Below are positions 18,061 to 29,489 of a stretch of 64,000 nucleotides of DNA, one piece after another. Position numbers and translations under genes: made by a program. The stretch is from Caldimonas manganoxidans ATCC BAA-369 (GTDB lineage: Bacteria > Pseudomonadota > Gammaproteobacteria > Burkholderiales > Burkholderiaceae_C). The notes beneath the pieces are model-generated. The model saw only the letters and a program-made list of their open reading frames with translations, had not been told where the DNA came from and did not search any database. Position 1 is the first letter of the stretch. Every line of letters begins with the position of its first letter. Location: assembly GCF_000381125.1 (NCBI RefSeq), contig NZ_KB905936.1, positions 46,803-110,802 on the forward strand, in the 5' to 3' direction.

Positions 18061-18972
18061 ATGGTCAGTGCAGTGTTCCATTCCTCGGTAGGTCAGGCCC
18101 CCACAGCCCAGACTCAAGCCGCCCAGACTCAAGCCGCACCGAGTCGAACCCAAACGGCGGATCGCCTCCCCTCGACGGCCCGTGGCCCAGGCCCCAGGAT
18201 CGATGTGCGCGCCGCCGCCGCGGCATGGCTGGCCCCGATGCTGGGCATGGCCTTGTTGATCGGCCTGTGGGCTTTGGCCACCACCGGGGGCTCGGGCTTT
18301 CCGACGCCAGCACAGACGTGGCAAGCGGCGGTGGCCTTGTTTTCCGACCCGTTTTATCACCACGGCCCCAATGACCAAGGCATCGGCTGGAACGTGTTGA
18401 ACTCGCTGGCCCGGGTGGGCGTGGGCTTCGGCCTGGCCGCCGCAGTGGGCATTCCTTTGGGGTTCCTCATCGGCCGCTTCGCCTTCGTCCACCGAATGGT
18501 CTCTCCCGTCATCAGCCTGCTGCGCCCGGTCTCGCCGCTGGCGTGGCTGCCCATTGGGTTGTTGGTGTTCAAGGCCGCGCACCCGGCGGCGATCTGGACG
18601 ATCTTCATCTGCTCGATCTGGCCGATGATCATCAACACCGCCGTGGGCGTGCAGCGGGTGCCGCAAGACTATCTGAACGTCGCCCGCGTGCTCAATCTGT
18701 CCGAATGGAAGGTGATCACGAAGATCTTGTTGCCTTCGGTCTTGCCCTATCTCCTGACCGGCGTGCGTCTGTCCGTGGGCACGGCATGGTTGGTGATCGT
18801 GGCCGCGGAAATGCTCACCGGAGGCGTGGGCATCGGCTTTTGGATATGGGATGAGTGGAACAACCTCAATGTGCAGCACATCCTGGTGGCGATTTTCGTG
18901 ATCGGCATCGTGGGCTTGGTGCTGGAGCACACCCTCGTCACCGTGGCCAAACGCTTCAGCTACACCGACTAA
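18061..18972 (+). CDS. nrtB: nitrate-type ABC transporter permease NrtB
   Basis: This 303-residue inner-membrane permease of the binding-protein-dependent transport family has about six helices. The cytoplasmic EAA-type loop, with its conserved Gly, is visible as QDYLNVARVLNLSEWKVITKILLPSVLPYLL. The C-terminus has GIGFWIWDEWNNLNVQHILVAI, as in NrtB proteins. The 45-residue N-terminal extension before the first helix is Ala/Gln/Thr-rich. It includes a perfect 15-bp tandem duplication, which gives a repeated AQTQA. It follows nrtA by 24 bp. Confidence 0.92.
   Translation: MVSAVFHSSVGQAPTAQTQAAQTQAAPSRTQTADRLPSTARGPGPRIDVRAAAAAWLAPMLGMALLIGLWALATTGGSGFPTPAQTWQAAVALFSDPFYHHGPNDQGIGWNVLNSLARVGVGFGLAAAVGIPLGFLIGRFAFVHRMVSPVISLLRPVSPLAWLPIGLLVFKAAHPAAIWTIFICSIWPMIINTAVGVQRVPQDYLNVARVLNLSEWKVITKILLPSVLPYLLTGVRLSVGTAWLVIVAAEMLTGGVGIGFWIWDEWNNLNVQHILVAIFVIGIVGLVLEHTLVTVAKRFSYTD
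18106..18135 (+). repeat. 15-bp tandem duplication inside nrtB
   Basis: GCCCAGACTCAAGCC occurs twice without a gap (18106-18120 and 18121-18135). The repeat is in frame and duplicates five residues in the flexible N-terminal extension of the permease. It probably arose by replication slippage and should have little effect on function. Confidence 0.9.
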
Positions 18973-18985
18973 TCAAGGTTCGATC

Positions 18986-19789
18986 ATGTCTACCCATTTC
19001 ATTCAAGTCCAGGCCGCCGAGATGGTGTTTCAGACCCGCCAGGGGCCATTCCATGCGCTGCGCGACATCCATCTGACCGTTCAGCGCGGGGAGTTCGTCA
19101 GTCTCATCGGGCACTCCGGCTGCGGTAAATCCACGCTGCTGAACCTGATTGCCGGACTGCTCAAGCCCACGGCCGGGGTGCTGCTGTGCGACAACCGAGA
19201 AATCCGTGAGCCCGGCCCGGAACGCGCCGTGGTGTTCCAAAATCACTCGCTGCTTCCTTGGCTGACTTGCTTTGACAATGTCTATCTCGCGGTGGACCGT
19301 GTGTTCGCAGCCAAGGAGTCCAAAGCCCAGCTCAAGGCGCGCACCCAGGCGGCGCTGGAGCTCGTGGGCATGGGCCATGCCGCCACCAAGCGGCCGCACG
19401 AGATATCCGGGGGCATGAAGCAGCGCGTAGGCATTGCCCGGGCCCTGGCGATGGAGCCCAAGGTGCTGCTGATGGATGAACCATTCGGGGCGCTGGACGC
19501 CCTCACCCGGGCTCACTTGCAAGACGAGTTGCTCAAGATCGTGGCGCGCACCCACAGCACCGTGGTGATGGTGACCCACGACGTGGACGAGGCCGTGTTG
19601 TTGTCCGACCGCATCGTGATGATGACCAACGGGCCGGCGGCCACCATTGGTGACATCGTGCGGGTGGACCTGCCGCGTCCTCGCGACCGTGTCTCACTGG
19701 CCGAGGACGCGCGCTACATGGCGTGCCGCAAGGCGGTGCTGGACTTTCTCTACACCCGGCATGGACGAAAAGAAAAGCTGGCCGCCTGA
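18986..19789 (+). CDS. nrtD: nitrate-type ABC transporter ATP-binding protein
   Basis: This 267-residue ATPase powers the NrtAB importer. Walker A is GHSGCGKSTLL, the Q-loop is FQNHSLLPWL, the signature is EISGGMKQRVGIARAL, Walker B is VLLMDEPFGALDA and the switch histidine is VMVTHDVDEAV. It has no fused NrtA-like C-terminal domain and so resembles NrtD rather than NrtC. It lies 13 bp after nrtB and ends one base before the convergent lgt stop. No nitrate or nitrite reductase gene follows. Confidence 0.93.
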   Translation: MSTHFIQVQAAEMVFQTRQGPFHALRDIHLTVQRGEFVSLIGHSGCGKSTLLNLIAGLLKPTAGVLLCDNREIREPGPERAVVFQNHSLLPWLTCFDNVYLAVDRVFAAKESKAQLKARTQAALELVGMGHAATKRPHEISGGMKQRVGIARALAMEPKVLLMDEPFGALDALTRAHLQDELLKIVARTHSTVVMVTHDVDEAVLLSDRIVMMTNGPAATIGDIVRVDLPRPRDRVSLAEDARYMACRKAVLDFLYTRHGRKEKLAA

Positions 19790-19790
19790 C

Positions 19791-20618
19791 TCAGCGCGCC
19801 GGCGTCGGCCGGGGGCCCGCCACGTCTTGTCGGCGCCCGGCCCACCACCACAGCACGGCGCCAGCGACCACCATCGGCACACACAGCCACTGGCCCATGC
19901 TGAGGTTGAGCGCCAGCAGTCCGAGGAAGCTGTCGGGCTCGCGGAAATACTCGGCCAGGAAGCGCAGCACCCCGTATCCCACCAAGAAGGCCCCCGAGAC
20001 CTGCCCCATGGCACGCGGCTTGCGGGCATACCACCACAGCACCACGAACAGCAACAATCCCTCCAACGCAAACTGATACAAGGGCGAAGGATGGCGGGGT
20101 ATCGCGGTGCCCGACTGCGGAAACACCATGGCCCAGGGCAAGGACGGGTCGGCCTCACGCCCCCAGAGTTCACCATTGATGAAATTGCCCAAGCGACCCG
20201 AAGCCAAGCCGGTGGGCACGCAAGGCGCAATCAGGTCGGTCACTTCGAGAAAGGGACGCTGGCGCTGCCAAGCAAACAAGGCCACGGCCAACAAGACCCC
20301 AAGCAGTCCACCATGAAAGGACATGCCGCCCTTCCACACGGCAATGATCTCCAGCGGGTGGACCATGTAGTAGCCGGGCTTGTAGAAGAAGACGTAACCC
20401 AGACGGCCCCCGATGATCACACCGAGCACCCCATAGAACAGCAAGTCCTCGACATCCCGGCGCGTCCAGCCGGCGTCTGCATAGGGCGAACGGCCGACCC
20501 GGATCGAAGCCAACCAGAGGAACAGACCGAAAGCCACGAGATAGGTCAGGCCATACCAATGGATGGCCACCGGCCCGATGTGCAGGGCCACGGGGTCGAA
20601 CTGGGGATGCACGAGCAT
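19791..20618 (-). CDS. lgt: prolipoprotein diacylglyceryl transferase
   Basis: This inner-membrane enzyme transfers diacylglycerol from phosphatidylglycerol to the lipobox cysteine of prolipoproteins. The 275-residue product is polytopic. It contains the Lgt signature [16 protein letters not shown], the upstream [15 protein letters not shown] with its conserved GGRLGY, and FHGGLLGV, which holds an essential histidine. The start [12 protein letters not shown] overlaps the lysR stop by one base (TGATG), so it is translationally coupled to that gene. Confidence 0.96.
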   Translation of the reverse strand: MLVHPQFDPVALHIGPVAIHWYGLTYLVAFGLFLWLASIRVGRSPYADAGWTRRDVEDLLFYGVLGVIIGGRLGYVFFYKPGYYMVHPLEIIAVWKGGMSFHGGLLGVLLAVALFAWQRQRPFLEVTDLIAPCVPTGLASGRLGNFINGELWGREADPSLPWAMVFPQSGTAIPRHPSPLYQFALEGLLLFVVLWWYARKPRAMGQVSGAFLVGYGVLRFLAEYFREPDSFLGLLALNLSMGQWLCVPMVVAGAVLWWWAGRRQDVAGPRPTPAR

Positions 20619-21526
20619 CAGAGCTTTTCCTTCTCGAACGATGGCACTGAAGCCATCACATGATCGACGAAGCGGCTCACGACCGGGGGCTGCGGAAGCC
20701 GCCACACCAAGCTGGTCTCGCAGGCCAGGCCCGCATCTTCGACGGTGCGGTAGACGACCCCGGGACGCTGCAGCCGCGTGACCGTCTCAGGCACCCAAGC
20801 CACACCGATGCCCGCAGAAACCAAGTTCACGATCGTCTGCATTTGAATGGCTTCCTGGGCGATACGCGGAGCACGCTGCCGGTCGCGATAGAACGCGAGC
20901 ATCGCATCATATAGCGACGGGCTGATGGCGCGTGGGAAGATCACCAGCGGCTCGTCCAACACCTGCGCTGCCTTCAAGCTCGGATGAGCCGTCAGTCGAT
21001 GGTCGCCCGGCAGGGCCAGCACCAGCGGCTCGCCCTGCACCCGCACGGCGCCAAATCCTGCCAGTCGTTCACCCGGAGCATGCAGCACGAAGCCGGCATC
21101 GATCTCGCCAGCCTCGAAGGCTGCCAACTGCACATCGAGGGTGGCCTCACGCAACGCCAACTCCACGCCGGGATGGGACTCGCGAAACGTCTTGAGCCAG
21201 CCCGGCAGCGGGCCGTAGCCGATGGTGGAGACGAAACCCAGGCGCAGCCGCCCAAGCGTGCCGGCCGCAGCAGCGCGCGCCATGGGCCCGAGCTGCTCGG
21301 CCTGTGCCAGCAGGCGGCGCGCTTCGGGCAACAGGGCGTGCCCGGCAGGACTCAGCAGCACCGAACGCCGCGTGCGATGGAACAAGGGCGCGCCCAACAG
21401 CGACTCGAGTTGACGAATGCCCATCGTCAACGGTGGCTGGGTCATGTGCAAGCGCGCGGCGGCGCGGCCGAAGTGCAGCTCCTCGGCCACGGCCACGAAT
21501 TGACGGAGGTGACGCAACTCCAGCAT
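20618..21526 (-). CDS. LysR-family transcriptional regulator divergent from ilvD
   Basis: This is a 302-residue LysR-type activator/repressor. The N-terminal winged helix ([42 protein letters not shown]) is followed by the periplasmic-binding-protein-like effector domain from about residue 90. It is transcribed away from ilvD across a 126-bp AT-rich region with an inverted repeat, so ilvD is a likely target. The inducer is unknown. It overlaps lgt by one base. Confidence 0.93.
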   Translation of the reverse strand: MLELRHLRQFVAVAEELHFGRAAARLHMTQPPLTMGIRQLESLLGAPLFHRTRRSVLLSPAGHALLPEARRLLAQAEQLGPMARAAAAGTLGRLRLGFVSTIGYGPLPGWLKTFRESHPGVELALREATLDVQLAAFEAGEIDAGFVLHAPGERLAGFGAVRVQGEPLVLALPGDHRLTAHPSLKAAQVLDEPLVIFPRAISPSLYDAMLAFYRDRQRAPRIAQEAIQMQTIVNLVSAGIGVAWVPETVTRLQRPGVVYRTVEDAGLACETSLVWRLPQPPVVSRFVDHVMASVPSFEKEKL

Positions 21527-21652
21527 TGATATTTAGAACGAATCAAAATGGTTTGAAAGATATATTGGAATCGATTTTGATAGCGCTGCATACTGTGCGG
21601 CCGACGGCCCTGCGAGGCCTGCTTCCCCACGACTGCATTGCTAGGACGAGCC
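21527..21652. promoter_or_regulatory. divergent lysR-ilvD control region with inverted repeat
   Basis: This is a markedly AT-rich segment in a GC-rich neighbourhood. ATCAAAAT (21542-21549) and ATTTTGAT (21574-21581) form an inverted repeat 24 bases apart, of the size and placement expected for LysR-type binding sites. A possible ilvD promoter overlaps it, with TTGGAA at about 21566 and CATACT 18 bases further on. Assignment of the repeat to the neighbouring LysR protein is inference. Confidence 0.55.
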
Positions 21653-23332
21653 ATGAGCTACAACCGCCGCTCGAAGAACATCACCGAGGGCATCGCCCGT
21701 GCGCCCAACCGTTCGATGTACTACGGCATGGGCTACAAAGAAGAAGACTTTGGCAAACCCATGATCGGCGTGGCCAACGGCCACTCCACCATCACCCCGT
21801 GCAATTCCGGCCTGCAACGCTTGGCCGACGCGGCGGTCGAAGGTCTGAAAGCCGCCGGCGCCAACCCGCAAGTGTTTGGCACGCCCACGATCAGCGACGG
21901 CATGGCCATGGGCACCGAGGGCATGAAGTATTCGCTGGTGTCACGCGAGGTGATCTCCGATTGCGTGGAGACCTGCGTGGGCGGCCAATGGATGGATGGC
22001 GTGATGGTCATCGGCGGCTGTGACAAGAACATGCCCGGCGGCATGATGGGCATGCTGCGCGCCAACGTGCCCAGCATTTACATCTACGGTGGCACGATCC
22101 TGCCGGGCAAGTACAAGGGTCAGGATCTCAACATCGTCAGCGTCTTCGAGGCCGTGGGCCAGTTCACCGCGGGCAAACTGAGCAAGGAAGACTTCTGCGA
22201 GATCGAGCGTCGCGCGATTCCCGGCAGCGGCTCCTGCGGCGGGATGTACACCGCCAACACGATGAGCTCGTCCTTCGAAGCCTTGGGCATGAGCCTGCCC
22301 TACTCGTCCACGATGGCCAATGTCGAGGACGAGGTGGTGGAGAACGTGAAAAAGGCTGCCGCCGTGCTGGTGGAAGCCGTCAAGAAAGACTTGAAACCGC
22401 GCGACATCGTCACGAAAAAAGCGATCGAGAACGCCGTGGCGGTGATCATGGCCACCGGCGGCTCGACCAATGCCGTACTGCATTACCTGGCCATTGCGCA
22501 TGCCGCCGGCGTGGATTGGACCATCGACGACTTCGAGCGCATGCGCAAGAAGATTCCCGTGCTCTGCGATCTGAAACCGAGCGGCAAGTACCTGGCCATC
22601 GACCTGCACCGCGCCGGAGGCATCCCGGCGGTGATGAAGGAACTGCTCAAAGCCGGCTTGCTGCATGGTGAGTGCATGACCATCACGGGCAAGACGGTGG
22701 CCGAGAACCTGGCCGACGTGCCCGACCTTTCCCCGCATCAAGACGTGATCCGGCCGGTCAGCCAGCCCATCTATGCCCAAGGTCATTTGGCGATCCTGAA
22801 GGGCAATCTGGCCCCCGAAGGCAGCGTGGCCAAGATCACCGGCTTGAAGAACCCGAAGATCACCGGCCCGGCCCGGGTGTTCGACGACGAACAGTCGGCC
22901 CTGGCGGCCATCATGGACAACCAAATCAAGCCCGGCGACGTGATGGTGCTGCGCTATCTCGGCCCCAAGGGAGGACCGGGCATGCCCGAAATGCTGGCAC
23001 CCACCAGCGCGCTGATCGGCCAAGGTCTGGGCGAATCGGTGGGCTTGATCACCGACGGGCGCTTCTCCGGCGGCACCTGGGGCATGGTGGTCGGCCATGT
23101 CGCCCCGGAAGCCGCCGAGGGCGGCGCGATCGCCTTGGTGCGCGAGGGCGACTTGATCACCATCGACGCCCACACGCTGAGCCTGCACTTGCATGTCAGC
23201 GACGAAGAATTGGCCCGTCGCCGCGCCGCCTGGACGCCGCCAGCGCCGCGCTACACCCGCGGCGTGCTGGCCAAGTTCGCCAAGCTGGCCAGCAGCGCCA
23301 GTTCAGGCGCGGTGCTGGACAAATTCGAGTGA
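21653..23332 (+). CDS. ilvD: dihydroxy-acid dehydratase
   Basis: This catalyses dehydration of dihydroxy acids, the third common step of valine and isoleucine synthesis. The 559-residue protein has the three cluster-ligand cysteines in [15 protein letters not shown] and [14 protein letters not shown], and the C-terminal [20 protein letters not shown] motif. The start [13 protein letters not shown] at 21653 is chosen over an ATG five codons upstream because it matches the family N-terminus. It is divergent from the LysR regulator. Confidence 0.97.
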   Translation: MSYNRRSKNITEGIARAPNRSMYYGMGYKEEDFGKPMIGVANGHSTITPCNSGLQRLADAAVEGLKAAGANPQVFGTPTISDGMAMGTEGMKYSLVSREVISDCVETCVGGQWMDGVMVIGGCDKNMPGGMMGMLRANVPSIYIYGGTILPGKYKGQDLNIVSVFEAVGQFTAGKLSKEDFCEIERRAIPGSGSCGGMYTANTMSSSFEALGMSLPYSSTMANVEDEVVENVKKAAAVLVEAVKKDLKPRDIVTKKAIENAVAVIMATGGSTNAVLHYLAIAHAAGVDWTIDDFERMRKKIPVLCDLKPSGKYLAIDLHRAGGIPAVMKELLKAGLLHGECMTITGKTVAENLADVPDLSPHQDVIRPVSQPIYAQGHLAILKGNLAPEGSVAKITGLKNPKITGPARVFDDEQSALAAIMDNQIKPGDVMVLRYLGPKGGPGMPEMLAPTSALIGQGLGESVGLITDGRFSGGTWGMVVGHVAPEAAEGGAIALVREGDLITIDAHTLSLHLHVSDEELARRRAAWTPPAPRYTRGVLAKFAKLASSASSGAVLDKFE

Positions 23333-23337
23333 TCGCC

Positions 23338-23583
23338 TCAGAGCCTGCGCTTGCGCGGCTCTTGCCCCAGGGCGGCCAAGTTCTTCTTGCGCCGCTCTTT
23401 CTTTTTTTCTTCCAGCTTGTCCATTTGCCGGCGCTTGGTATAACCCGAAGCGTCGGCCCAAGCCCACCACACCACCGCCAGCGCAAACGGCGACAAGACG
23501 ACCCACCACGACCATTGGGCCACGGCGCCGAACTCGGCCAGCTTCAGCACGATCAGCAAGACACCCAGGACGACGAAATACAT
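23338..23583 (-). CDS. small Trp-rich membrane protein (TIGR04438-like)
   Basis: This 81-residue protein has two short hydrophobic helices, the second unusually rich in tryptophan (WSWWVVLSPFALAVVWWAWA), and a strongly basic tail (KLEEKKKERRKKN). The pattern matches the betaproteobacterial small Trp-rich family known only by signature. The function is unknown. It is convergent with ilvD, with only five bases between the stop codons. The start MYFVVLGVLL is preferred to an upstream extension that lacks a membrane-protein character. Confidence 0.8.
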   Translation of the reverse strand: MYFVVLGVLLIVLKLAEFGAVAQWSWWVVLSPFALAVVWWAWADASGYTKRRQMDKLEEKKKERRKKNLAALGQEPRKRRL

Positions 23584-23703
23584 GCCAAGACTCCGTGAAG
23601 CCGCCGGGGCCATCGGCTCGAAGGCCCACCCAGGCACCGGGCGCAAAGCCTAGAATGCATGGTTGCGACTGTCAATCAACCCCACGATCGCAGGAATCAC
23701 GAC

Positions 23704-24006
23704 ATGAAGCCTTTCCTCGCCCTTGCAGCCCTTGCCTGCCTGAGTGCCCCCGTCCTGGCCAGCCCCCAGCTGGCCCAGCAAAAGGCCTGTGTGGCTTGCC
23801 ACGCCGCGGACAAAAAGATATTTGGCCCGTCCTTCAAGGACATCGCAGCCAAATACGCTGGACAAAAAGACGCCGTCGACAAACTGGCCCAGAAGGTCAT
23901 CAAAGGCGGTGTGGGGGTCTGGGGCCAAGTGCCCATGCCGGCCAATTCCTCCGTCAGCGAAGCCGAGGCCAAGACACTGGTGCAGTGGATCCTGACGCAC
24001 AAGTGA
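23704..24006 (+). CDS. periplasmic class I cytochrome c (c551/c552 type)
   Basis: This 100-residue protein has a cleavable signal peptide (MKPFLALAALACLSAPVLA) and an 80-residue mature domain. The haem-binding CVACH lies near the mature N-terminus. The axial methionine is in VPMPAN, within the usual c551-type PMPxN loop, and the C-terminal helix is EAKTLVQWILTHK. It is expected to shuttle electrons in the periplasm. It is a single gene followed by an intrinsic terminator. Confidence 0.92.
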   Translation: MKPFLALAALACLSAPVLASPQLAQQKACVACHAADKKIFGPSFKDIAAKYAGQKDAVDKLAQKVIKGGVGVWGQVPMPANSSVSEAEAKTLVQWILTHK

Positions 24007-24034
24007 TCGACGTTCGGCCCCCGGTCTGAATCGG

Positions 24035-24063
24035 CACCCCGCTTGGGCGGGGTGTCGTCTTTT
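24035..24063 (+). terminator. intrinsic terminator after the cytochrome c gene
   Basis: CACCCCGC (24035-24042) pairs perfectly with GCGGGGTG (24047-24054) around a four-base loop and is followed by TCGTCTTTT. It ends at the stop codon of the convergent pabB-pabC gene. It may also limit transcription from that side, although the minus-strand tract after the stem is less T-rich. Confidence 0.85.
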
Positions 24064-25802
24064 CAGGAGATCAACTCGGCATCCAGCCAGCCGCGCAAGC
24101 TGTTGAGGAAGGCCAGCCCTTGCGCCCGCGCCAGAGCGTCCCGGTGCACCACTTGCTCGACCAGACGGCCTTCACGCAGGGCCACGGCCCGGCCGATCCC
24201 CCCCAACAGCCCGCAGGCCAGAGGAGGCGTCACCCAACGGCCATCCAGTTTCACCGCAACATTGCCGCGGGTGAATTCGGTAAGCTCCCCCGCCTCGTTC
24301 CACAGCAAGGTGTCGAAAACCGCCGCATCCACAGGCGCGAAGGCTTCATAGTGCGCACGCCGGGTGGTCTTGAAGCGCACGAATTCGCTGCCAGCCGCCT
24401 CGAAGGGACGCTCGGCCAGCCGAACCCGCACCGGGCTGGCCAGCTCGTGCAGTTCGAACGCCTCGGCGCGGCAACCCCCGTCGGCCCTGGCCAGCAGTCG
24501 CACCCGCCACAAACCGTGCGGATGCTCAGCCACCAGCCGGTCCAGCGCCCGCTCGGCTGCATCGATCTGCCAAACAAAGCCAAAGTGCCGCGCCGCGGCG
24601 GCCATGCGCGCCAGGTGTTCAGCGCGGTGGACCACCTGGCCAGACTCCAGCCGCAGGGTCTCCAGCAGCTCGAAAGCCGATTGGGCCCGCACGAGAAAGG
24701 CCTGCTTGCTGCGCCATTCCGCCCACTCGCCCGCGGCATCGGCATCGGCCGTGATGCCGCTGCCAATGCCGCAACGGGCTTGGCCAGCGGCCAAACGCAC
24801 GGTACGGATGGGCACATTGAAAGTGGCCGAGCCGCCCGGGCGCACCACACCCACGGCGCCGCAGTAGACGCCACGCGGGCCGCGCTCGAGCCGTGCGATC
24901 CAGTGCATGGCCCGCAGTTTGGGCGCCCCGGTGACCGAGCCGCAGGGGAACAGCGCCTGGAAAACGTCCTCCAGACCCACCCCCGCTCGGGTGCGCGCGG
25001 TCACATCCGAAGTCATCTGCCAAACGGTAGGCAGCGCCTGCACCTGGAACAGACGGGGCACCTGGACGCTGCCCGGCTCGGCCAGGCGCGACAGATCGTT
25101 GCGGATCAGATCGACGATCATCAAGTTCTCGGCACGCTCTTTCTCGCTGCTGCGCAAATGGGCGGCGCGGCGCGCGTCGGCCTGTGGATCCGCCTCACGC
25201 GCGGCGGTGCCCTTCATCGGCCGGCAAAGCAAGCAGCCATCGCGCCAGTCGAAAAACAATTCAGGCGATACCGACAGCACCTGCTGGGCGCCGGTATCGA
25301 TGTAAGCGGCATAGCCATCGGGCTGGGCCCGCAACAAGGCCTGGAACAAGCCCAAGGGCTCGCCATGAAAAGCGCTATGCCAAGGCGCAGTGAAGTTGAT
25401 TTGGTAGACCTCGCCATCGGCGATGGCTGCGTGGATGCGGGCCACTGCCCGGTCGAATTCGGCGCGGTCGATGCCTGCGGTCCACGACAGCGGCTCATAT
25501 GGCCACAGCGGCCCATCCGGCCAAGGACGCGCCTGGTCGAACACGCCGAACCAGGCCAACGGCCCATCTTGCGGCCGATGCACGGCCATCGCGGCATCGA
25601 AGGCCGGCGCCGCCTCGTACGCAACGAAGCCCACACACCATCGCCCCTGCCGAGCTTGGGCATGGACCTGTTGCAACACGTCCCGTACCTGCTCCAGCCG
25701 GTTCGCCTGGAGCACGGTCAGCGGCTCATAGAAAGCCAGACGCTCGCGTGAGGCGCCATCGGTCGGCGCGATGAAATCGATCAGGGCGGTCGGGGCAGAC
25801 AC
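24063..25802 (-). CDS. pabB: fused aminodeoxychorismate synthase component I / aminodeoxychorismate lyase (PabB-PabC)
   Basis: This 579-residue bifunctional enzyme makes p-aminobenzoate for folate. Residues 1 to about 345 are a chorismate-binding domain with RPMKGTAARE, RAENLMIVDLIRNDLSR and CGSVTGAPKLRAM. From about residue 360 a class IV aminotransferase-type lyase follows, with FKTTRRAHYEA (its PLP lysine region), NEAGELTEFTRGNVAV and LACGLLGGIGR. Such fusions are common in betaproteobacteria. The glutaminase PabA is not nearby. The upstream region is the repeat array next to acs. Confidence 0.93.
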   Translation of the reverse strand: MSAPTALIDFIAPTDGASRERLAFYEPLTVLQANRLEQVRDVLQQVHAQARQGRWCVGFVAYEAAPAFDAAMAVHRPQDGPLAWFGVFDQARPWPDGPLWPYEPLSWTAGIDRAEFDRAVARIHAAIADGEVYQINFTAPWHSAFHGEPLGLFQALLRAQPDGYAAYIDTGAQQVLSVSPELFFDWRDGCLLCRPMKGTAAREADPQADARRAAHLRSSEKERAENLMIVDLIRNDLSRLAEPGSVQVPRLFQVQALPTVWQMTSDVTARTRAGVGLEDVFQALFPCGSVTGAPKLRAMHWIARLERGPRGVYCGAVGVVRPGGSATFNVPIRTVRLAAGQARCGIGSGITADADAAGEWAEWRSKQAFLVRAQSAFELLETLRLESGQVVHRAEHLARMAAAARHFGFVWQIDAAERALDRLVAEHPHGLWRVRLLARADGGCRAEAFELHELASPVRVRLAERPFEAAGSEFVRFKTTRRAHYEAFAPVDAAVFDTLLWNEAGELTEFTRGNVAVKLDGRWVTPPLACGLLGGIGRAVALREGRLVEQVVHRDALARAQGLAFLNSLRGWLDAELIS

Positions 25803-25841
25803 GAAGACGGGGCAGAAGACGGCATTGGGGCCGACAGTCTA

Positions 25842-26170
25842 GCGCCCGGCCGCTATCGGGGGGTTCTGGTGAGCCCATCACGTCGCTGCGCGACATGAGT
25901 GCTCCCCGTCCCCTCTCGGGCGCTACCGCGCCCGGCCGCCATCGCGGGGTTCGGGTGAGCCCATCACGTCGCTGCGCGACATGAGTGCTCCCCGTCCCCT
26001 CTCGGGCGCTGCCGCGCCCGGCCGCTATCGCGGCACCTCGATCAGTTGGACTGCGCCAACTGATCGAGGATCGCGGGGTTCTGGTGAGCCCATCACGTCG
26101 CTGCGCGACATGAGTGCTCCCCGTCCCCTCTCGGGCGCTGCCGCGCCCGGCCGCTATCGCGGCACCTCGA
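25842..26170. repeat. intergenic tandem repeat between acs and pabB-pabC
   Basis: A core that begins GAGCCCATCACGTCGCTGCG occurs three times, at 25871, 25957 and 26086, giving spacings of 86 and 129 bp. The copies are nearly identical, and a fourth partial copy (GCGCCCGGCCGCTATCG) begins at 25842. The 129-bp unit contains a copy of the last 12 codons of acs, its stop and its hairpin. The 86-bp unit lacks exactly those 43 bases, which are bounded by CCGCGAT repeats. Each core contains a GTCGC-TGC-GCGAC hairpin. I see no gene here. Confidence 0.9.
26036..26069 (-). repeat. duplicated copy of the acs stop-codon hairpin
   Basis: CCTCGATCAGTTGG (26036-26049) and CCAACTGATCGAGG (26056-26069) form a perfect 14-bp stem with a six-base loop. 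This is identical to the hairpin at the end of acs, 129 bp away. It is a non-coding duplicate of the acs 3' terminus. Confidence 0.9.
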
Positions 26171-28138
<1,968 letters not shown>

Positions 28139-28355
28139 GGGTGCGTCTCCTGTGGATGGTCGGTCAATCCGCTGGGTGCCAAACCTTAGGGCGAAGCTCT
28201 TACGAAAGGCTGACTCCCCGCCCCTCCGGTTTTACCCTGGCATGCAAAGAGCACAAAGCCCTGGAATACTGCCGCCCGCTTGAGCTCGCGGGCTCGGTTG
28301 CAAGTGTCGGCTCGCTCTAGAATTTGCGACATTCCGTAGTATCCCTAGGCCATCG

Positions 28356-28961
28356 ATGAGTGCCATCCCAGATCCCCGCACCACACGGCTGCGTCCGCTG
28401 CCCAATCTGATCTTTGCCAGCCGCTGGTTGCAACTGCCCCTGTATCTGGGGCTGATCGTCGCCCAGGGCGTGTACGTTTTTCACTTCTGGGTGGAACTGG
28501 TCCATCTGCTGGAGGCAGCCTTCGGCAGCCAGGCCGCGCTGGACAAGCTGGTCACCAGCATCGGCTACAAGGCCGACGCTGAGGTCACCGCGCTGAACGA
28601 GACCATCATCATGCTCGTGGTGCTGGCGCTGATCGACGTGGTGATGATCTCCAACCTGCTGATCATGGTGATCGTGGGTGGTTACGAGACCTTCGTCTCT
28701 CGCCTGCACCTGGAGGGGCACCCGGACCAGCCGGAATGGCTCAGTCACGTGAATGCCTCGGTGCTGAAGGTCAAGCTGGCCACGGCCATCATCGGCATTT
28801 CGTCCATCCACCTGCTCAAGACCTTCATCAATGCCGGCAATTACGAAGAGAAAGTGCTGCTGTGGCAAACCGTGATCCACATTGCCTTCCTGTTCTCGGC
28901 CCTGGCCATCGCCCTGGCCGACCGGCTGATGAGCCACTCCTCCCCGCGCGACGACCGCTGA
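28356..28961 (+). CDS. UPF0114 (YqhA-like) inner-membrane protein
   Basis: This 201-residue protein has four predicted membrane helices: [64 protein letters not shown] and [17 protein letters not shown]. The internal pattern [20 protein letters not shown] is diagnostic of the YqhA/UPF0114 family, whose biochemical role is not settled. The DUF2062 gene follows six bases after its stop, so the two are probably co-transcribed. Confidence 0.88.
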   Translation: MSAIPDPRTTRLRPLPNLIFASRWLQLPLYLGLIVAQGVYVFHFWVELVHLLEAAFGSQAALDKLVTSIGYKADAEVTALNETIIMLVVLALIDVVMISNLLIMVIVGGYETFVSRLHLEGHPDQPEWLSHVNASVLKVKLATAIIGISSIHLLKTFINAGNYEEKVLLWQTVIHIAFLFSALAIALADRLMSHSSPRDDR

Positions 28962-28967
28962 CTTCCC

Positions 28968-29489
28968 ATGAAGCGTTGGCTGCCCACGCGTGAGCAACTG
29001 CTGGCGTCCAAATGGCTGCGCCCGGTGGCGCACCGCCTGCAGGATGATCACCTTTGGCACCTGGACCGCGGCAGCGTGGCCCGCGCGGTGAGCATCGGCC
29101 TGTTCTTCGGCTTCATGCTGCCGGTGGCGCAGTTCCTCTTTGCGGTGGTGACGGCGGTGTTCTTTCGCGCCAACGTGGCGGTGGCCGCCGCCTCGACGCT
29201 GGTCACCAACCCCTTCACCTTCCCGCCGGTGTACTGGTTGGCCTATCAGATTGGCAGTTGGGTCCTCGGCCATCGCAGTGGCGAAATCGTCGCACAGGCC
29301 CTCGAAAGCCAGATCGAAACCTTGGCTCAACAACAGGGCTGGTGGCAGGGACTGTGGCAGTCCATTCAGTCCACCGGCACCCCCTTGGTGGTGGGGCTGG
29401 CCATTCTGGCCGTGGTCAGCTCGACCCTGGGCTACGTGCTCGTTTGGGTCCTGTGGCGCCCCCACGAGCCGCCTCAGGAACGGGGTTGA
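28968..29489 (+). CDS. DUF2062 membrane protein
   Basis: This 173-residue protein shows the DUF2062 pattern: an RGSVARAVSIGLFFGFMLPV first helix, the ANVAVAAASTLVTNPFTFPPVYWLAY loop with the conserved NPFT motif, then a C-terminal helix (PLVVGLAILAVVSSTLGYVLVWVLW). Its function is unknown. It sits directly behind the UPF0114 gene and overlaps the 3' end of the convergent mrpG by 16 bases. Confidence 0.88.
   Translation: MKRWLPTREQLLASKWLRPVAHRLQDDHLWHLDRGSVARAVSIGLFFGFMLPVAQFLFAVVTAVFFRANVAVAAASTLVTNPFTFPPVYWLAYQIGSWVLGHRSGEIVAQALESQIETLAQQQGWWQGLWQSIQSTGTPLVVGLAILAVVSSTLGYVLVWVLWRPHEPPQERG

Noticed and set aside
16903..18930. Long minus-strand open frame (675 codons) opposite nrtA and nrtB
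   Set aside because: It is antisense to conserved nitrate transporter genes and shows only His/Gly/Arg-rich composition.
25842..26170. Possible CRISPR array
   Set aside because: The repeated unit is 86-129 bp, with no short identical repeats separated by unique spacers and no cas genes nearby.
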